A DNA stretch of 64,000 nucleotides from Nostoc sp. HK-01 (GTDB lineage: Bacteria > Cyanobacteriota > Cyanobacteriia > Cyanobacteriales > Nostocaceae): positions 6,001,001 through 6,065,000 of the forward strand of contig AP018318.1 in NCBI GenBank assembly GCA_003990705.1, read 5' to 3'. The stretch's first letter is position 1; each line of letters starts with the position of its first letter. Below the pieces are notes generated by a model, which was not told the DNA's origin, ran no database searches, and worked only from the letters and a program-made list of their open reading frames with translations. The translations under genes and the position numbers were made by a program. Shown here piece after piece: positions 45,725-53,815 of this stretch.

Positions 45725-47065
45725 ATGCCTGCAATTTCTGTAAATCAAATTCATATAGGTTCTAACCGCCGTCCTGTCAATGCTAATAAAGTTAATGAGT
45801 TAAAAGACTCCATTAAGGCGAATGGCTTATTAAACCCCATCACGGTAGATCAGAATTTGAACTTGATTGCTGGGTTACATCGGCTCACAGCTTGTAAGCT
45901 TTTGGGGCTAGAAGCTATTGAATGTAATGTTGTTAACTATCAAGACGCTGACCAAGCGCGGCTGGCGGAAATTGACGAAAACTTGATTCGTAATGAGCTA
46001 GAACCCTTAGAACGTTCGGAACTGTGGTTAGAACGCGACCAAATTTTAGAACGTATGGGACTGCGAGCGAAACCGGGAGATAACCAGCATACTTTCAAAG
46101 CTGGTGAAATGATTTCACCACCTCCCAAAAGAACTATTGAGTTAGCTAAAGAAGTTGGCTACTCTGAACGAACTTTTCAGCATGGGAAACAAATTGCGAA
46201 AAGTATCCATCCAGATGTCAAAGAGATGATTAAGGGTACACCTCTAGCTGATAGTCCCACGATATTACTGAAAATCGCTAGGGCTGGGAGTGAAGAGCGC
46301 ACCTTAGCCGAAACAGCACAAAAGGCTGTGGAGTTAGCCCAACAGCAGGGAGATAAACAAACTACAGCCCAGCAAACTCAATTAATTGCAGAAGCCACAA
46401 GAAAGCAAAAAGAGTTACAGATATTAGCTTTTAAAAGTGCTATGGCGGAGCGAGAAGCAAAATTGGCGATGAAAAAGGTGCAACGCCAGGTAGAACAAGT
46501 AATTGAGCAGCCAAAAGCTAATTTAGAACCTGTGATTAAGGTTGGTGAAGAATGGATGCTAGGGAGACATTTAGTTTATTGTGGCGATACTTACACTTCA
46601 CAGTTTCGCAATCTGTTACCTTCAGATGCAGCACTGGCGATCGCTACTGTATCCTCTACATGGCAACATAATTATTTAGTAGACGAAGCCAGAGTTGTGG
46701 CTGTCCTCCGTTCTGAAGGACAAATTTACGACTTTTACAAAAATAACAAAATGCCATTTCAATATGAGTTGTTAGTAAATAACCTTTATATAGGCATTTT
46801 TTCTCATCATCCAATTGCTAAACCACAATCACCAATTCACATCGAAGGTGTTGAAGGTATTGTGAATTACTTAATCAATTTCTACACCAGTTCCAATAAT
46901 TTTGTGATTGCTCCGTTTATGGGACATGGTGAAATCTTGATTGCTTGCGAAAGATTGGGACGCATCTGTTTTATCGGCGATGAAACCCCGTCATTAGTCA
47001 GTCGCGGCGTAATGCGTTGGCAGCAATGGACTAGCAAGCCAGCAAAAAAAATGTTGAGCGTTTAA
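45725..47065 (+). CDS. ParB/Sulfiredoxin-like protein fused to a degenerate DNA methyltransferase domain
   Basis: 446 residues. The N-terminal ParB domain shows MPAISVNQIHIGSNRRPVNA, IKANGLLNPITVDQNLNLIA and the signature GLHRLTACKLLGLE, then LAEIDENLIRNELEPLERSE. A helical middle part (~150-260) is rich in Gln, Glu and Lys. The C-terminus resembles N4/N6 DNA methyltransferases of phage ParB-MTase proteins: EEWMLGRHLVYCGDT (~277) and FVIAPFMGHGEILIACERLG (~395). The catalytic DPPY/SPPY motif is missing and the SAM loop reads FMGHGE in place of F.G.G, so methylation is doubtful. It stands alone between hgdB and the synthase genes. A regulatory DNA-binding role is possible. Confidence 0.8.
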   Translation: MPAISVNQIHIGSNRRPVNANKVNELKDSIKANGLLNPITVDQNLNLIAGLHRLTACKLLGLEAIECNVVNYQDADQARLAEIDENLIRNELEPLERSELWLERDQILERMGLRAKPGDNQHTFKAGEMISPPPKRTIELAKEVGYSERTFQHGKQIAKSIHPDVKEMIKGTPLADSPTILLKIARAGSEERTLAETAQKAVELAQQQGDKQTTAQQTQLIAEATRKQKELQILAFKSAMAEREAKLAMKKVQRQVEQVIEQPKANLEPVIKVGEEWMLGRHLVYCGDTYTSQFRNLLPSDAALAIATVSSTWQHNYLVDEARVVAVLRSEGQIYDFYKNNKMPFQYELLVNNLYIGIFSHHPIAKPQSPIHIEGVEGIVNYLINFYTSSNNFVIAPFMGHGEILIACERLGRICFIGDETPSLVSRGVMRWQQWTSKPAKKMLSV

Positions 47066-47816
47066 TTCCAGAAATAACATCATTTGTGAGAAGTTAAATT
47101 CCAGACTTTTAAAAGAGGTCGAGGATCTGAATATCTCTTCTTATGTAACATTTTTGGCAGATATTCATTACAAGCCTTTAAATGTTTGCAATCCGTGAAA
47201 TGTCATCAATAGATTGTTTATGCTGTACTTTCCAAATATTTAATATTTGCTTGATTCATAACTTCTTGGTGTTAGTTTTTGCCTTATTTTTGAAATTCAT
47301 CAAAAAGTTAGCTCAGATTATGATGTTCTGTTGAAATAACGAGATATATGCTGATGTATTTGTTTAATAATTTTCTACTAAGTACCTTGATTTTGAGAAT
47401 AGCTAATAAATTAAGCTGTAGCTGGGATAGAAAGTGCGATCGCACAAATTATTCATTACTAAATATGAGTTATCAAATATACTTGTATGGCACATTTTGT
47501 TTAACATTGACATCAGCCAAAAGCCAGATTTTTTTCTTAAAATCCCTTGAAGAAATGATTTAGTTTGTGTGAAGTGTGCTATTCTTTTTATTAATTCACC
47601 TCTTCAAAGCGGAACGGAAACAGAACACAATTATCGCCCTTGAAGATGAGAAACCTACTATACAAAGTCGCATCACCATCACCTTGTAAATGTTGAGTAT
47701 TTTTGTCAAATCGCTATGAAATTCAAAGTAGAGGTGATGTTCTTTCGGTAACGAACTTGTCAGCTTTTCTGGGTCGAATTTCGTACAATATATTATCCTG
47801 GACGTTGAAACTGGCT
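47066..47816. other. Intergenic region upstream of the small hgl-island gene
   Basis: I see no convincing gene. A 71-codon frame at 47348-47563 is rich in rare-looking residues and is not favoured. A decayed GATCCTCGAC dyad lies at 47101-47127. An AT-rich 'tacaatatattatcc' at 47783-47797 may be a -10 region for the next gene. Confidence 0.5.
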
Positions 47817-48095
47817 ATGGCATTTATCAAGATACAGAACGTTGTCATTAATACCAGCTACGTTGCTGCTGTTAAGCTAGATAATCAAACGAGCTTCGGA
47901 GAAAAAAGCGTTTCTGTCCTAATAGCTACTCCTAAGTTTCCAGTGTTCCAGTTAGATACAATCACGCAAAACTTCTACCATTACGAATGGCTTGAATTCA
48001 CTGGTCAAGCTGCTAACGCGCTTCAAGATTATTTTACCAGTTTCAACAACGTTATTGACTTGCTACCACAATATCAAGAAAAGTGTGAAGTATGA
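47817..48095 (+). CDS. Small conserved-looking protein upstream of hglE
   Basis: 92 residues from MAFIKIQNVVINTSYVAAVK; longer in-frame starts exist but the sequence upstream is not protein-like. Alternating strands (INTSYVAAVKLDNQTSFGEK, VSVLIATPKFPVFQLDTITQ) and a C-terminal helix (WLEFTGQAANALQDYF) suggest a small beta-rich fold. It is not recognised. Small genes at the same place are known to me in the Nostoc hgl island, but their role is unknown. Confidence 0.6.
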   Translation: MAFIKIQNVVINTSYVAAVKLDNQTSFGEKSVSVLIATPKFPVFQLDTITQNFYHYEWLEFTGQAANALQDYFTSFNNVIDLLPQYQEKCEV

Positions 48096-48226
48096 AGTAT
48101 GAAAGGCTTCATCTTTAATTCTAAAACTTCATTTGTATTGTGTGGTGTTTGTTAGGAAAAAAGCATTTAGCCTTCACGCATAGGATAGCTAGTTGCTTGT
48201 CACAACAGACAGATACTTTTTGACGG

Positions 48227-48266
48227 GTAACAAAGACTACTGTAGCTTCACAATCCACAGTAATTA
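48227..48266 (+). promoter_or_regulatory. Candidate NtcA-type promoter of hglE
   Basis: An exact GTAN8TAC (GTAACAAAGACTAC, 48227-48240) is followed after 20 bp by TAATTA (48261-48266), a weak -10 box. Transcription would begin near 48273, only ~11 nt before the ATG at 48284 but ~107 nt before the better-supported ATG at 48380. The palindrome alone could be chance. Confidence 0.4.
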
Positions 48267-48283
48267 AAAACTGTCTATGTCCT

Positions 48284-51200
48284 ATGTCTGCTTATTCAAT
48301 TGATACTGCTTTGGCCGAGTTGGAAGCCCAGATCAACAGTTGTGAAAAAACTTTGATTAGGTATATAGAGGAAAAAAAGATGACGACAGACAAACCAATG
48401 TCGATTAACAAACTTAACAGACAATTGCAACAAAATCCTATAGCAATCGTTGGCATGGCTTCGCTATTTGCGAAAGCCAGAAATTTGCGGGAATATTGGC
48501 AAAATATCATTAACAAAATCGATTGTATTACTGATGTACCCTCTTCCCACTGGAGCGTAGAAGATTATTACGACCCCAACCCCAGAACCCCAGAAGATAA
48601 AACTTATTGTAAACGTGGTGGTTTTATTCCAGAGGTTGATTTTAACCCGATGGAATTTGGGATTCCGCCTAGCATTTTAGAAGTAACTGATGTTTCGCAG
48701 TTATTAAGTTTGGTCATTGCCAAAGAAGCAATGGAAGATGCTGGTTATGGAGAGTCACGCGAGTTTAGCCGCGAAACTATTGGAGTAGTTCTCGGTGTAG
48801 CTATGGCTAAACAGTTGGGAATGCCACTAGCTGCACGGTTAGAGTATCCAATCTGGGAAAAAGTTCTCAAAAGCAGTGGTTTGTCTGACGAAGATACCAA
48901 AAAAATCGTTGACAAAATCAAAGCTGCTTACGTCAAGTGGGATGAAAACGCCTTCCCCGGAATGCTGGCTAACGTCGTGGCTGGACGCATTGCCAACCGC
49001 TTGAACTTTGGCGGAATTAACTGTGTAGTTGATGCGGCTTGTGCTAGTTCCTTCGGTGCGTTGAAACTCGCTATTAGCGAACTAATCGAACATCGCGCTG
49101 ACATGATGCTAACTGGTGGTGTGGATACCGACAACACCATCATGGCTTACATTTCCTTCAGCAAAACCCCGGCTGTTTCTCCTAGCGAGAGTGTCAAACC
49201 ATTCGATGCTAAGTCCGATGGGATGATGCTGGGTGAAGGTATCGGGATGATTGTTCTCAAGCGTCTAGAAGATGCAGAAAGAGACAACGATAAGATCTAT
49301 GCCGTAATTAAAGGCATTGGTACTTCCAGCGATGGCCGCTACAAGAGTATTTATGCACCTCGCAAAGAAGGTCAAGTAACTGCCTTGCGCCGCGCTTATG
49401 AAGACGCTGGTTTCTCTCCTGCTACCGTCGGTCTGATGGAAGCCCACGGTACTGGGACAATGGCTGGCGACCCCACCGAGTTCGGTTCTTTAAGAGACTT
49501 CTTTGGGGTACACGACCAGAAAAGACAGCACATCGCTTTAGGTAGTGTGAAATCCCAAATCGGACACACCAAAGCGGCTGCGGGTGCGGCAAGTTTAATT
49601 AAAACTGCTTTGGCACTGCATCACAAAATTTTACCGCCAACTATTAATATTACTGAGCCGAACCCCAAACTCGACATTAACAACTCGGCATTTTATCTTA
49701 ATACTGAAACAAGACCTTGGATTCGTGCGGAAGGCGATGCACCAAGACGTGCGGGTGTAAGTTCCTTCGGGTTTGGTGGGACAAACTACCACGTCGTTTT
49801 AGAAGAATACGAAGCTGGACAGAATCAGCCCTACCGGATACACAGCACACCTCAAGAAATCCTGCTGTTTGCTGATAACCCAGCGCAACTACTCAGCAAG
49901 TGTGAAGCAGATTTATGGAAGTTGCAATCAGAAGGCGGTGAGAGACATTTTTCTCAGTTGGTGCAAGATAGTCAATCATTAGAAATTCCCCAAACTGCGG
50001 CGAGAGTTGGCTTTGTTGCTGAGAATTTGCAAGAAGCTTGCAAGTTGCTACAAACCAGCATTGACTGGTTGAAACTCAAAGGTGCAGCCGCATCTTGGGA
50101 ACACCCCCAAGGTATTTATTACCGCGCCTCTGGAATGGAATTAGGCGGTAAAGTTGTTGCACTGTTCTCTGGTCAAGGTTCCCAATACCTAGAAATGGGT
50201 CGGGAATTAGTGATGAACTTCCCTGAGATGCAGCGTTTGCATGGTTTCATGGATAGTTTGTTAATCAAAGATAACTTGCAGCCTCTCTCGGAAATTGTCT
50301 TCCCCCGCCCAACCTTTGAAGAAGCAGAGAAAAACGCTCAAGTTGCAGCATTGCAACGTACAGAATACGCTCAACCTGCAATTGGTGTGTTCAGTGCTGG
50401 TCTGTATTCCATCCTGCAAAAAGCTGGTTTCAAATCTGATTTCGTAGCCGGACACAGCTTCGGCGAGTTAACAGCATTGTGGGCTGCGGGTGTGTTGAGT
50501 GAGCCAGATTACTTGTTCTTGGTGAAAGCTAGGGGTCAAGCAATGGCTGCACCAGAAGACCCAGACCACGACGCAGGCACAATGTTGGCTGTCAAAGAAG
50601 ACATCAATAAAATCGAGCCAATACTGAAGCACTATCCGCAAGTATCAATTGCTAACTTCAATTCTCCGACTCAGGTGGTGTTGGCAGGGCCGACCGCAGA
50701 AATCGCTAAAGTGCGTCAGACTTTGCAAGAACAGGGATATGCGGCTGTACCTTTGCCTGTTTCCGCAGCTTTCCACACTTCTCTGATTGCTTTTGCTCAG
50801 AAATCCTTTGCGATCGCCACTAAGTCAGTCAAATTCAATACCGCAACAACTCCAGTTTTCAGCAATGTTACTGGCAAGGCTTATCCCCAAGACCCCACGG
50901 GAATGCAGCGCATCCTGGAAACTCACCTCGCAAGTTCGGTGCTGTTTAAACAGGAAATTGAAAATATCTACGCGGCTGGTGGTTCTTGCTTTGTGGAATT
51001 CGGGCCGAAAAGAATTCTGACTAATTTAGTTAAGGATATTTTAGGCGATCGCCCTCATATTACCATCGCATTGAATCCTAGCACTCAGAAGAATAGCGAT
51101 CGTTCTCTGCGGGAAGCAGCAGTACAAATGCGCGTCATTGGGATGCAGTTGAAGAATCTTGACCCCTATCAAGTTCAACCTGTACTACCTCCGGCGGAGA

Positions 51201-53704
51201 AAAAGAAAACCTTGAGTGTGCGTCTCAACGGGATTAACTACGTTTCGGAGAAAACGAGAAACGGCTTCAAGGAAGCGTTGGAGAGTGGGCATAAGGTTTC
51301 GTTACCTGCTGCACCTGCGCCAGTAAAAGAAAGTAGTGTTCAAGAAGTCCTAGAAAAAACGAACCACAAAGGGCGCGAAGGACACGAAGAAGAAATAAGA
51401 GTTTTAGAGAGTTCAGGCGTGAGTACTCAAATTACTCAACCAGAACCAGTACCTGAAGTTACTTCCATAACAAGTATTACTGAACCACAACCAGAAATGA
51501 ATCCTGCGATCCTTTCTAATCAACTAGCCCAGGAATCTGATATGCCAAAACCTGAAAACTTGGTAAATTACCAGCGAATGCTAGAAAGCTTAGAGTACCT
51601 GCTGACCCAATTCCAAAAGAATCAATCTGATAACTTACAAACTCACGGTCAGTACCTCAACCATCAGATGGAATACACTAAAGCATTCTTCCAACTGATG
51701 CAGCAGCAAAACGCTTTGTTCGCTAACGCCAAGTCTTCCCAAGAGGTAGCGCAACTGAAGCTAGTGGTTATGGAAGGTGTAGAACGCAGCATGATGCAGT
51801 TTCACAACCAACAAGGTGAAACTCTCCGCATCCATGAACAATATCTTCTGGAACAGGTAGAATACGCCAAAAACTTCTTCAATCTGATTCAGCAACAATA
51901 TTCACAGCTGATTGCTGGTGGTGTCGCAGTTGAACCAACCCCTGTCAGCGATGCACCCGTACCTGCAACCACTAAAATTGTTGCACCAACTCCAGTAGTT
52001 GAGCCTGTAGCGAAAAACGGCAATGGTAACGGTCATGTTTCTAAACCTGTTGAAACACCAGTTACACCAGCACCTCAGCCTGTAGCAGTTGCAACTACAC
52101 CTGTAATCGAAACACCAGTTGCACCAGCACCTCAACCTGTAGCGGTTGCACCCACACCTGTAATTGAAACACCAGTTGTACCAGTACCAGTAGTTGAAGC
52201 ACCTGTTGTTTTCACTCCCACGCCGGTAGTTGAAACACCCGCACCAGTAGTCCAAATTCCTACACCTCAGCCTGTAGCTGTAGTTAGCGCACCTGTTGTA
52301 GCTGCGCCTGCGGTTGATGTCTCCGACTTAGACAAAAATCTGCTAGCAATTATTAGTGATAAAACTGGCTACCCAGTCGAGATGCTCGAATTAGAGATGG
52401 ACATGGAAGCCGACTTGGGTATTGACTCCATCAAGCGAGTTGAAATCTTGGGTGGATTACAAGAAATGTATCCTAACTTACCCAAGCCCAACTTAGAAGA
52501 ACTAGCAGAAAAACGCAGCATCGGCGACATTATTACATATCTGCAAACTAATGCTTCGGGAAATCCTAGTGTCGGAGTTGCAGTGTTACCCGCGCCAGCA
52601 GCACTAGAAATGCCAGTCGCTACTACCATACCTGTAGTTCCTGTAGCACCTGCACCTGAACCAGTAGTAATTGCTGAAACTCCAGTCGTAGAGATTGTAG
52701 AAGATACCACCGATTACGCAGATATCGCCCAAACACTCCTAAATATTACCAGCGATAAAACTGGCTACCCAGTCGAGATGCTGGAACTCGAAATGGACAT
52801 GGAAGCCGACTTAGGTATCGACTCCATCAAACGGGTAGAAATTTTGGGAGCAATGCAAGAAACGTACCCCAACCTACCCAAGCCAAACGTCGAAGATTTA
52901 GGCGACTTACGAACCATCGGTCAAATAGTTGAGTATCTGCAACGCCTAGTTGCGGGTGAAAAAAAAAAGCCTGATTCTAACTGGGACTTCCAGCCAGTCC
53001 AAGTAATCGAAAACGTTGCGCGTCGTCCCGCGCAACTAAAAATACTCCCGCTACCCGACAGCTTAGAGTTCAGTTTACCAGAGGGACACATCTGCTTAAT
53101 CACAGATGATGGCTCCCTCACTACCTCCCACGTAGTACAAACCCTGTGCGATCGCGGTTGGAAAGTAGTAGTATTAAGCTTCCCCCAAGCTATCATCGCT
53201 CAACAAGCACCCTTACCTGCTGGTGTAGAACGCATCACCCTTGCAGATATGAGTGAAGAATTACTCCAACATAAATTATCTGCGATCGCAACTAATATTG
53301 GCACAATTGGCAACTTCATTCACATCCATCCCCAGGCTGTAGAACAGGACAAAGCGATAGTTAAGCACATCTTCTTTGTAGCTAAACACCTGAAGAAATC
53401 CCTCACCGAAACCGCCAATTACACCCGCAGTTCCTTCTTAACAGTGGTGCGCTTAGATGGTGCATTTGGGTTAGAGCATAACACCAATTATGGAGCGATC
53501 GCAGGTGGTTTATTCGGACTCACCAAAACCCTGAGATGGGAATGGCCAAAAGTATTTGCTCGTTCAATTGATTTAAGCCCGGCGATAGATGCACAAAAAT
53601 CGGCTGAACATATTATTGGCGAACTGTGTGACTCGAATCTTTATATCAATGAAGTCGCTTATGGTTCTCAAGGGCGAGTTACGTTGAAGGCTTCCATTAA
53701 GTAA
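48284..53704 (+). CDS. hglE: Heterocyst glycolipid synthase HglE (KS-AT-ACP-ACP-KR half), PUFA-synthase-like PKS
   Basis: A type I iterative PKS of 1806 residues, the chain-building subunit for the heterocyst glycolipid aglycone. Domains: KS (~52-510) with CVVDAACASSFGALKLA, EAHGTGTMAGDP and SVKSQIGHTKAAAG; AT (~620-940) with GHSFGELTALWAAG; a Pro/Val-rich linker with a 57-bp tandem repeat; two nearly identical ACPs (~1350-1420 and ~1485-1550), both with LGIDSIKRVEILG, the PUFA-synthase phosphopantetheine motif; then a ketoreductase structural half (~1590-1806). The ATG at 48380 has an ideal AGAGG site and may be the true start. A dispersed repeat (~51353-51415) encodes ~20 linker residues. 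It ends in a TAA beyond which the same frame runs open into hglF. The letter is assigned from island order. Confidence 0.88.
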   Translation: MSAYSIDTALAELEAQINSCEKTLIRYIEEKKMTTDKPMSINKLNRQLQQNPIAIVGMASLFAKARNLREYWQNIINKIDCITDVPSSHWSVEDYYDPNPRTPEDKTYCKRGGFIPEVDFNPMEFGIPPSILEVTDVSQLLSLVIAKEAMEDAGYGESREFSRETIGVVLGVAMAKQLGMPLAARLEYPIWEKVLKSSGLSDEDTKKIVDKIKAAYVKWDENAFPGMLANVVAGRIANRLNFGGINCVVDAACASSFGALKLAISELIEHRADMMLTGGVDTDNTIMAYISFSKTPAVSPSESVKPFDAKSDGMMLGEGIGMIVLKRLEDAERDNDKIYAVIKGIGTSSDGRYKSIYAPRKEGQVTALRRAYEDAGFSPATVGLMEAHGTGTMAGDPTEFGSLRDFFGVHDQKRQHIALGSVKSQIGHTKAAAGAASLIKTALALHHKILPPTINITEPNPKLDINNSAFYLNTETRPWIRAEGDAPRRAGVSSFGFGGTNYHVVLEEYEAGQNQPYRIHSTPQEILLFADNPAQLLSKCEADLWKLQSEGGERHFSQLVQDSQSLEIPQTAARVGFVAENLQEACKLLQTSIDWLKLKGAAASWEHPQGIYYRASGMELGGKVVALFSGQGSQYLEMGRELVMNFPEMQRLHGFMDSLLIKDNLQPLSEIVFPRPTFEEAEKNAQVAALQRTEYAQPAIGVFSAGLYSILQKAGFKSDFVAGHSFGELTALWAAGVLSEPDYLFLVKARGQAMAAPEDPDHDAGTMLAVKEDINKIEPILKHYPQVSIANFNSPTQVVLAGPTAEIAKVRQTLQEQGYAAVPLPVSAAFHTSLIAFAQKSFAIATKSVKFNTATTPVFSNVTGKAYPQDPTGMQRILETHLASSVLFKQEIENIYAAGGSCFVEFGPKRILTNLVKDILGDRPHITIALNPSTQKNSDRSLREAAVQMRVIGMQLKNLDPYQVQPVLPPAEKKKTLSVRLNGINYVSEKTRNGFKEALESGHKVSLPAAPAPVKESSVQEVLEKTNHKGREGHEEEIRVLESSGVSTQITQPEPVPEVTSITSITEPQPEMNPAILSNQLAQESDMPKPENLVNYQRMLESLEYLLTQFQKNQSDNLQTHGQYLNHQMEYTKAFFQLMQQQNALFANAKSSQEVAQLKLVVMEGVERSMMQFHNQQGETLRIHEQYLLEQVEYAKNFFNLIQQQYSQLIAGGVAVEPTPVSDAPVPATTKIVAPTPVVEPVAKNGNGNGHVSKPVETPVTPAPQPVAVATTPVIETPVAPAPQPVAVAPTPVIETPVVPVPVVEAPVVFTPTPVVETPAPVVQIPTPQPVAVVSAPVVAAPAVDVSDLDKNLLAIISDKTGYPVEMLELEMDMEADLGIDSIKRVEILGGLQEMYPNLPKPNLEELAEKRSIGDIITYLQTNASGNPSVGVAVLPAPAALEMPVATTIPVVPVAPAPEPVVIAETPVVEIVEDTTDYADIAQTLLNITSDKTGYPVEMLELEMDMEADLGIDSIKRVEILGAMQETYPNLPKPNVEDLGDLRTIGQIVEYLQRLVAGEKKKPDSNWDFQPVQVIENVARRPAQLKILPLPDSLEFSLPEGHICLITDDGSLTTSHVVQTLCDRGWKVVVLSFPQAIIAQQAPLPAGVERITLADMSEELLQHKLSAIATNIGTIGNFIHIHPQAVEQDKAIVKHIFFVAKHLKKSLTETANYTRSSFLTVVRLDGAFGLEHNTNYGAIAGGLFGLTKTLRWEWPKVFARSIDLSPAIDAQKSAEHIIGELCDSNLYINEVAYGSQGRVTLKASIK
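51353..51415 (+). repeat. Dispersed repeat inside hglE coding sequence
   Basis: The stretch aacgaaccacaaagg...gaaggacacgaag...gagttttagag encodes TNHKGREGHEEEIRVLE. The copy in hypF (4740-4795) is read in the same frame and gives TNRQVHEGKEKRRVLE. The element is also found between genes. Confidence 0.8.
52052..52195 (+). repeat. 57-bp tandem repeat encoding a Pro/Val/Ala-rich linker in hglE
   Basis: Two full units (52052-52108 and 52109-52165) and a partial third encode ETPV.PAPQPVAVA.TPVI. The units precede the first ACP and probably form an extended flexible tether. Confidence 0.9.
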
Positions 53705-53786
53705 AAGCCTCACGCAGAGACGCAGAGGCGCGGAGAAGAGCGCACAGAAAAACTCTCATTCCTCTGTATCTCTGTGGTTCGTTTAA
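53704..53786. repeat. cgcagag-type repeat at the hglE/hglF junction
   Basis: 'cacgcagagacgcagaggcg' opens and 'cctctgtatctctgtggttc' closes an imperfect dyad. It fills the junction of the split ketoreductase and is read through without further stop in the hglE/hglF frame. Confidence 0.8.
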
Positions 53787-53815
53787 ATCATAAAATTCTC
53801 AACTTCAAAATAAAT

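Noticed and set aside
47348-47563. 71-codon + strand frame upstream of the small hgl-island gene
   Set aside because: Rich in Leu, Asn, Cys and Ser without domain or ribosome site; looks like AT-rich noise with one HIP1 site.
51902-52255. 117-codon - strand frame within hglE
   Set aside because: It is the antisense of the Pro/Val tandem-repeat linker, giving a Cys/Tyr/Asn-rich artefact.
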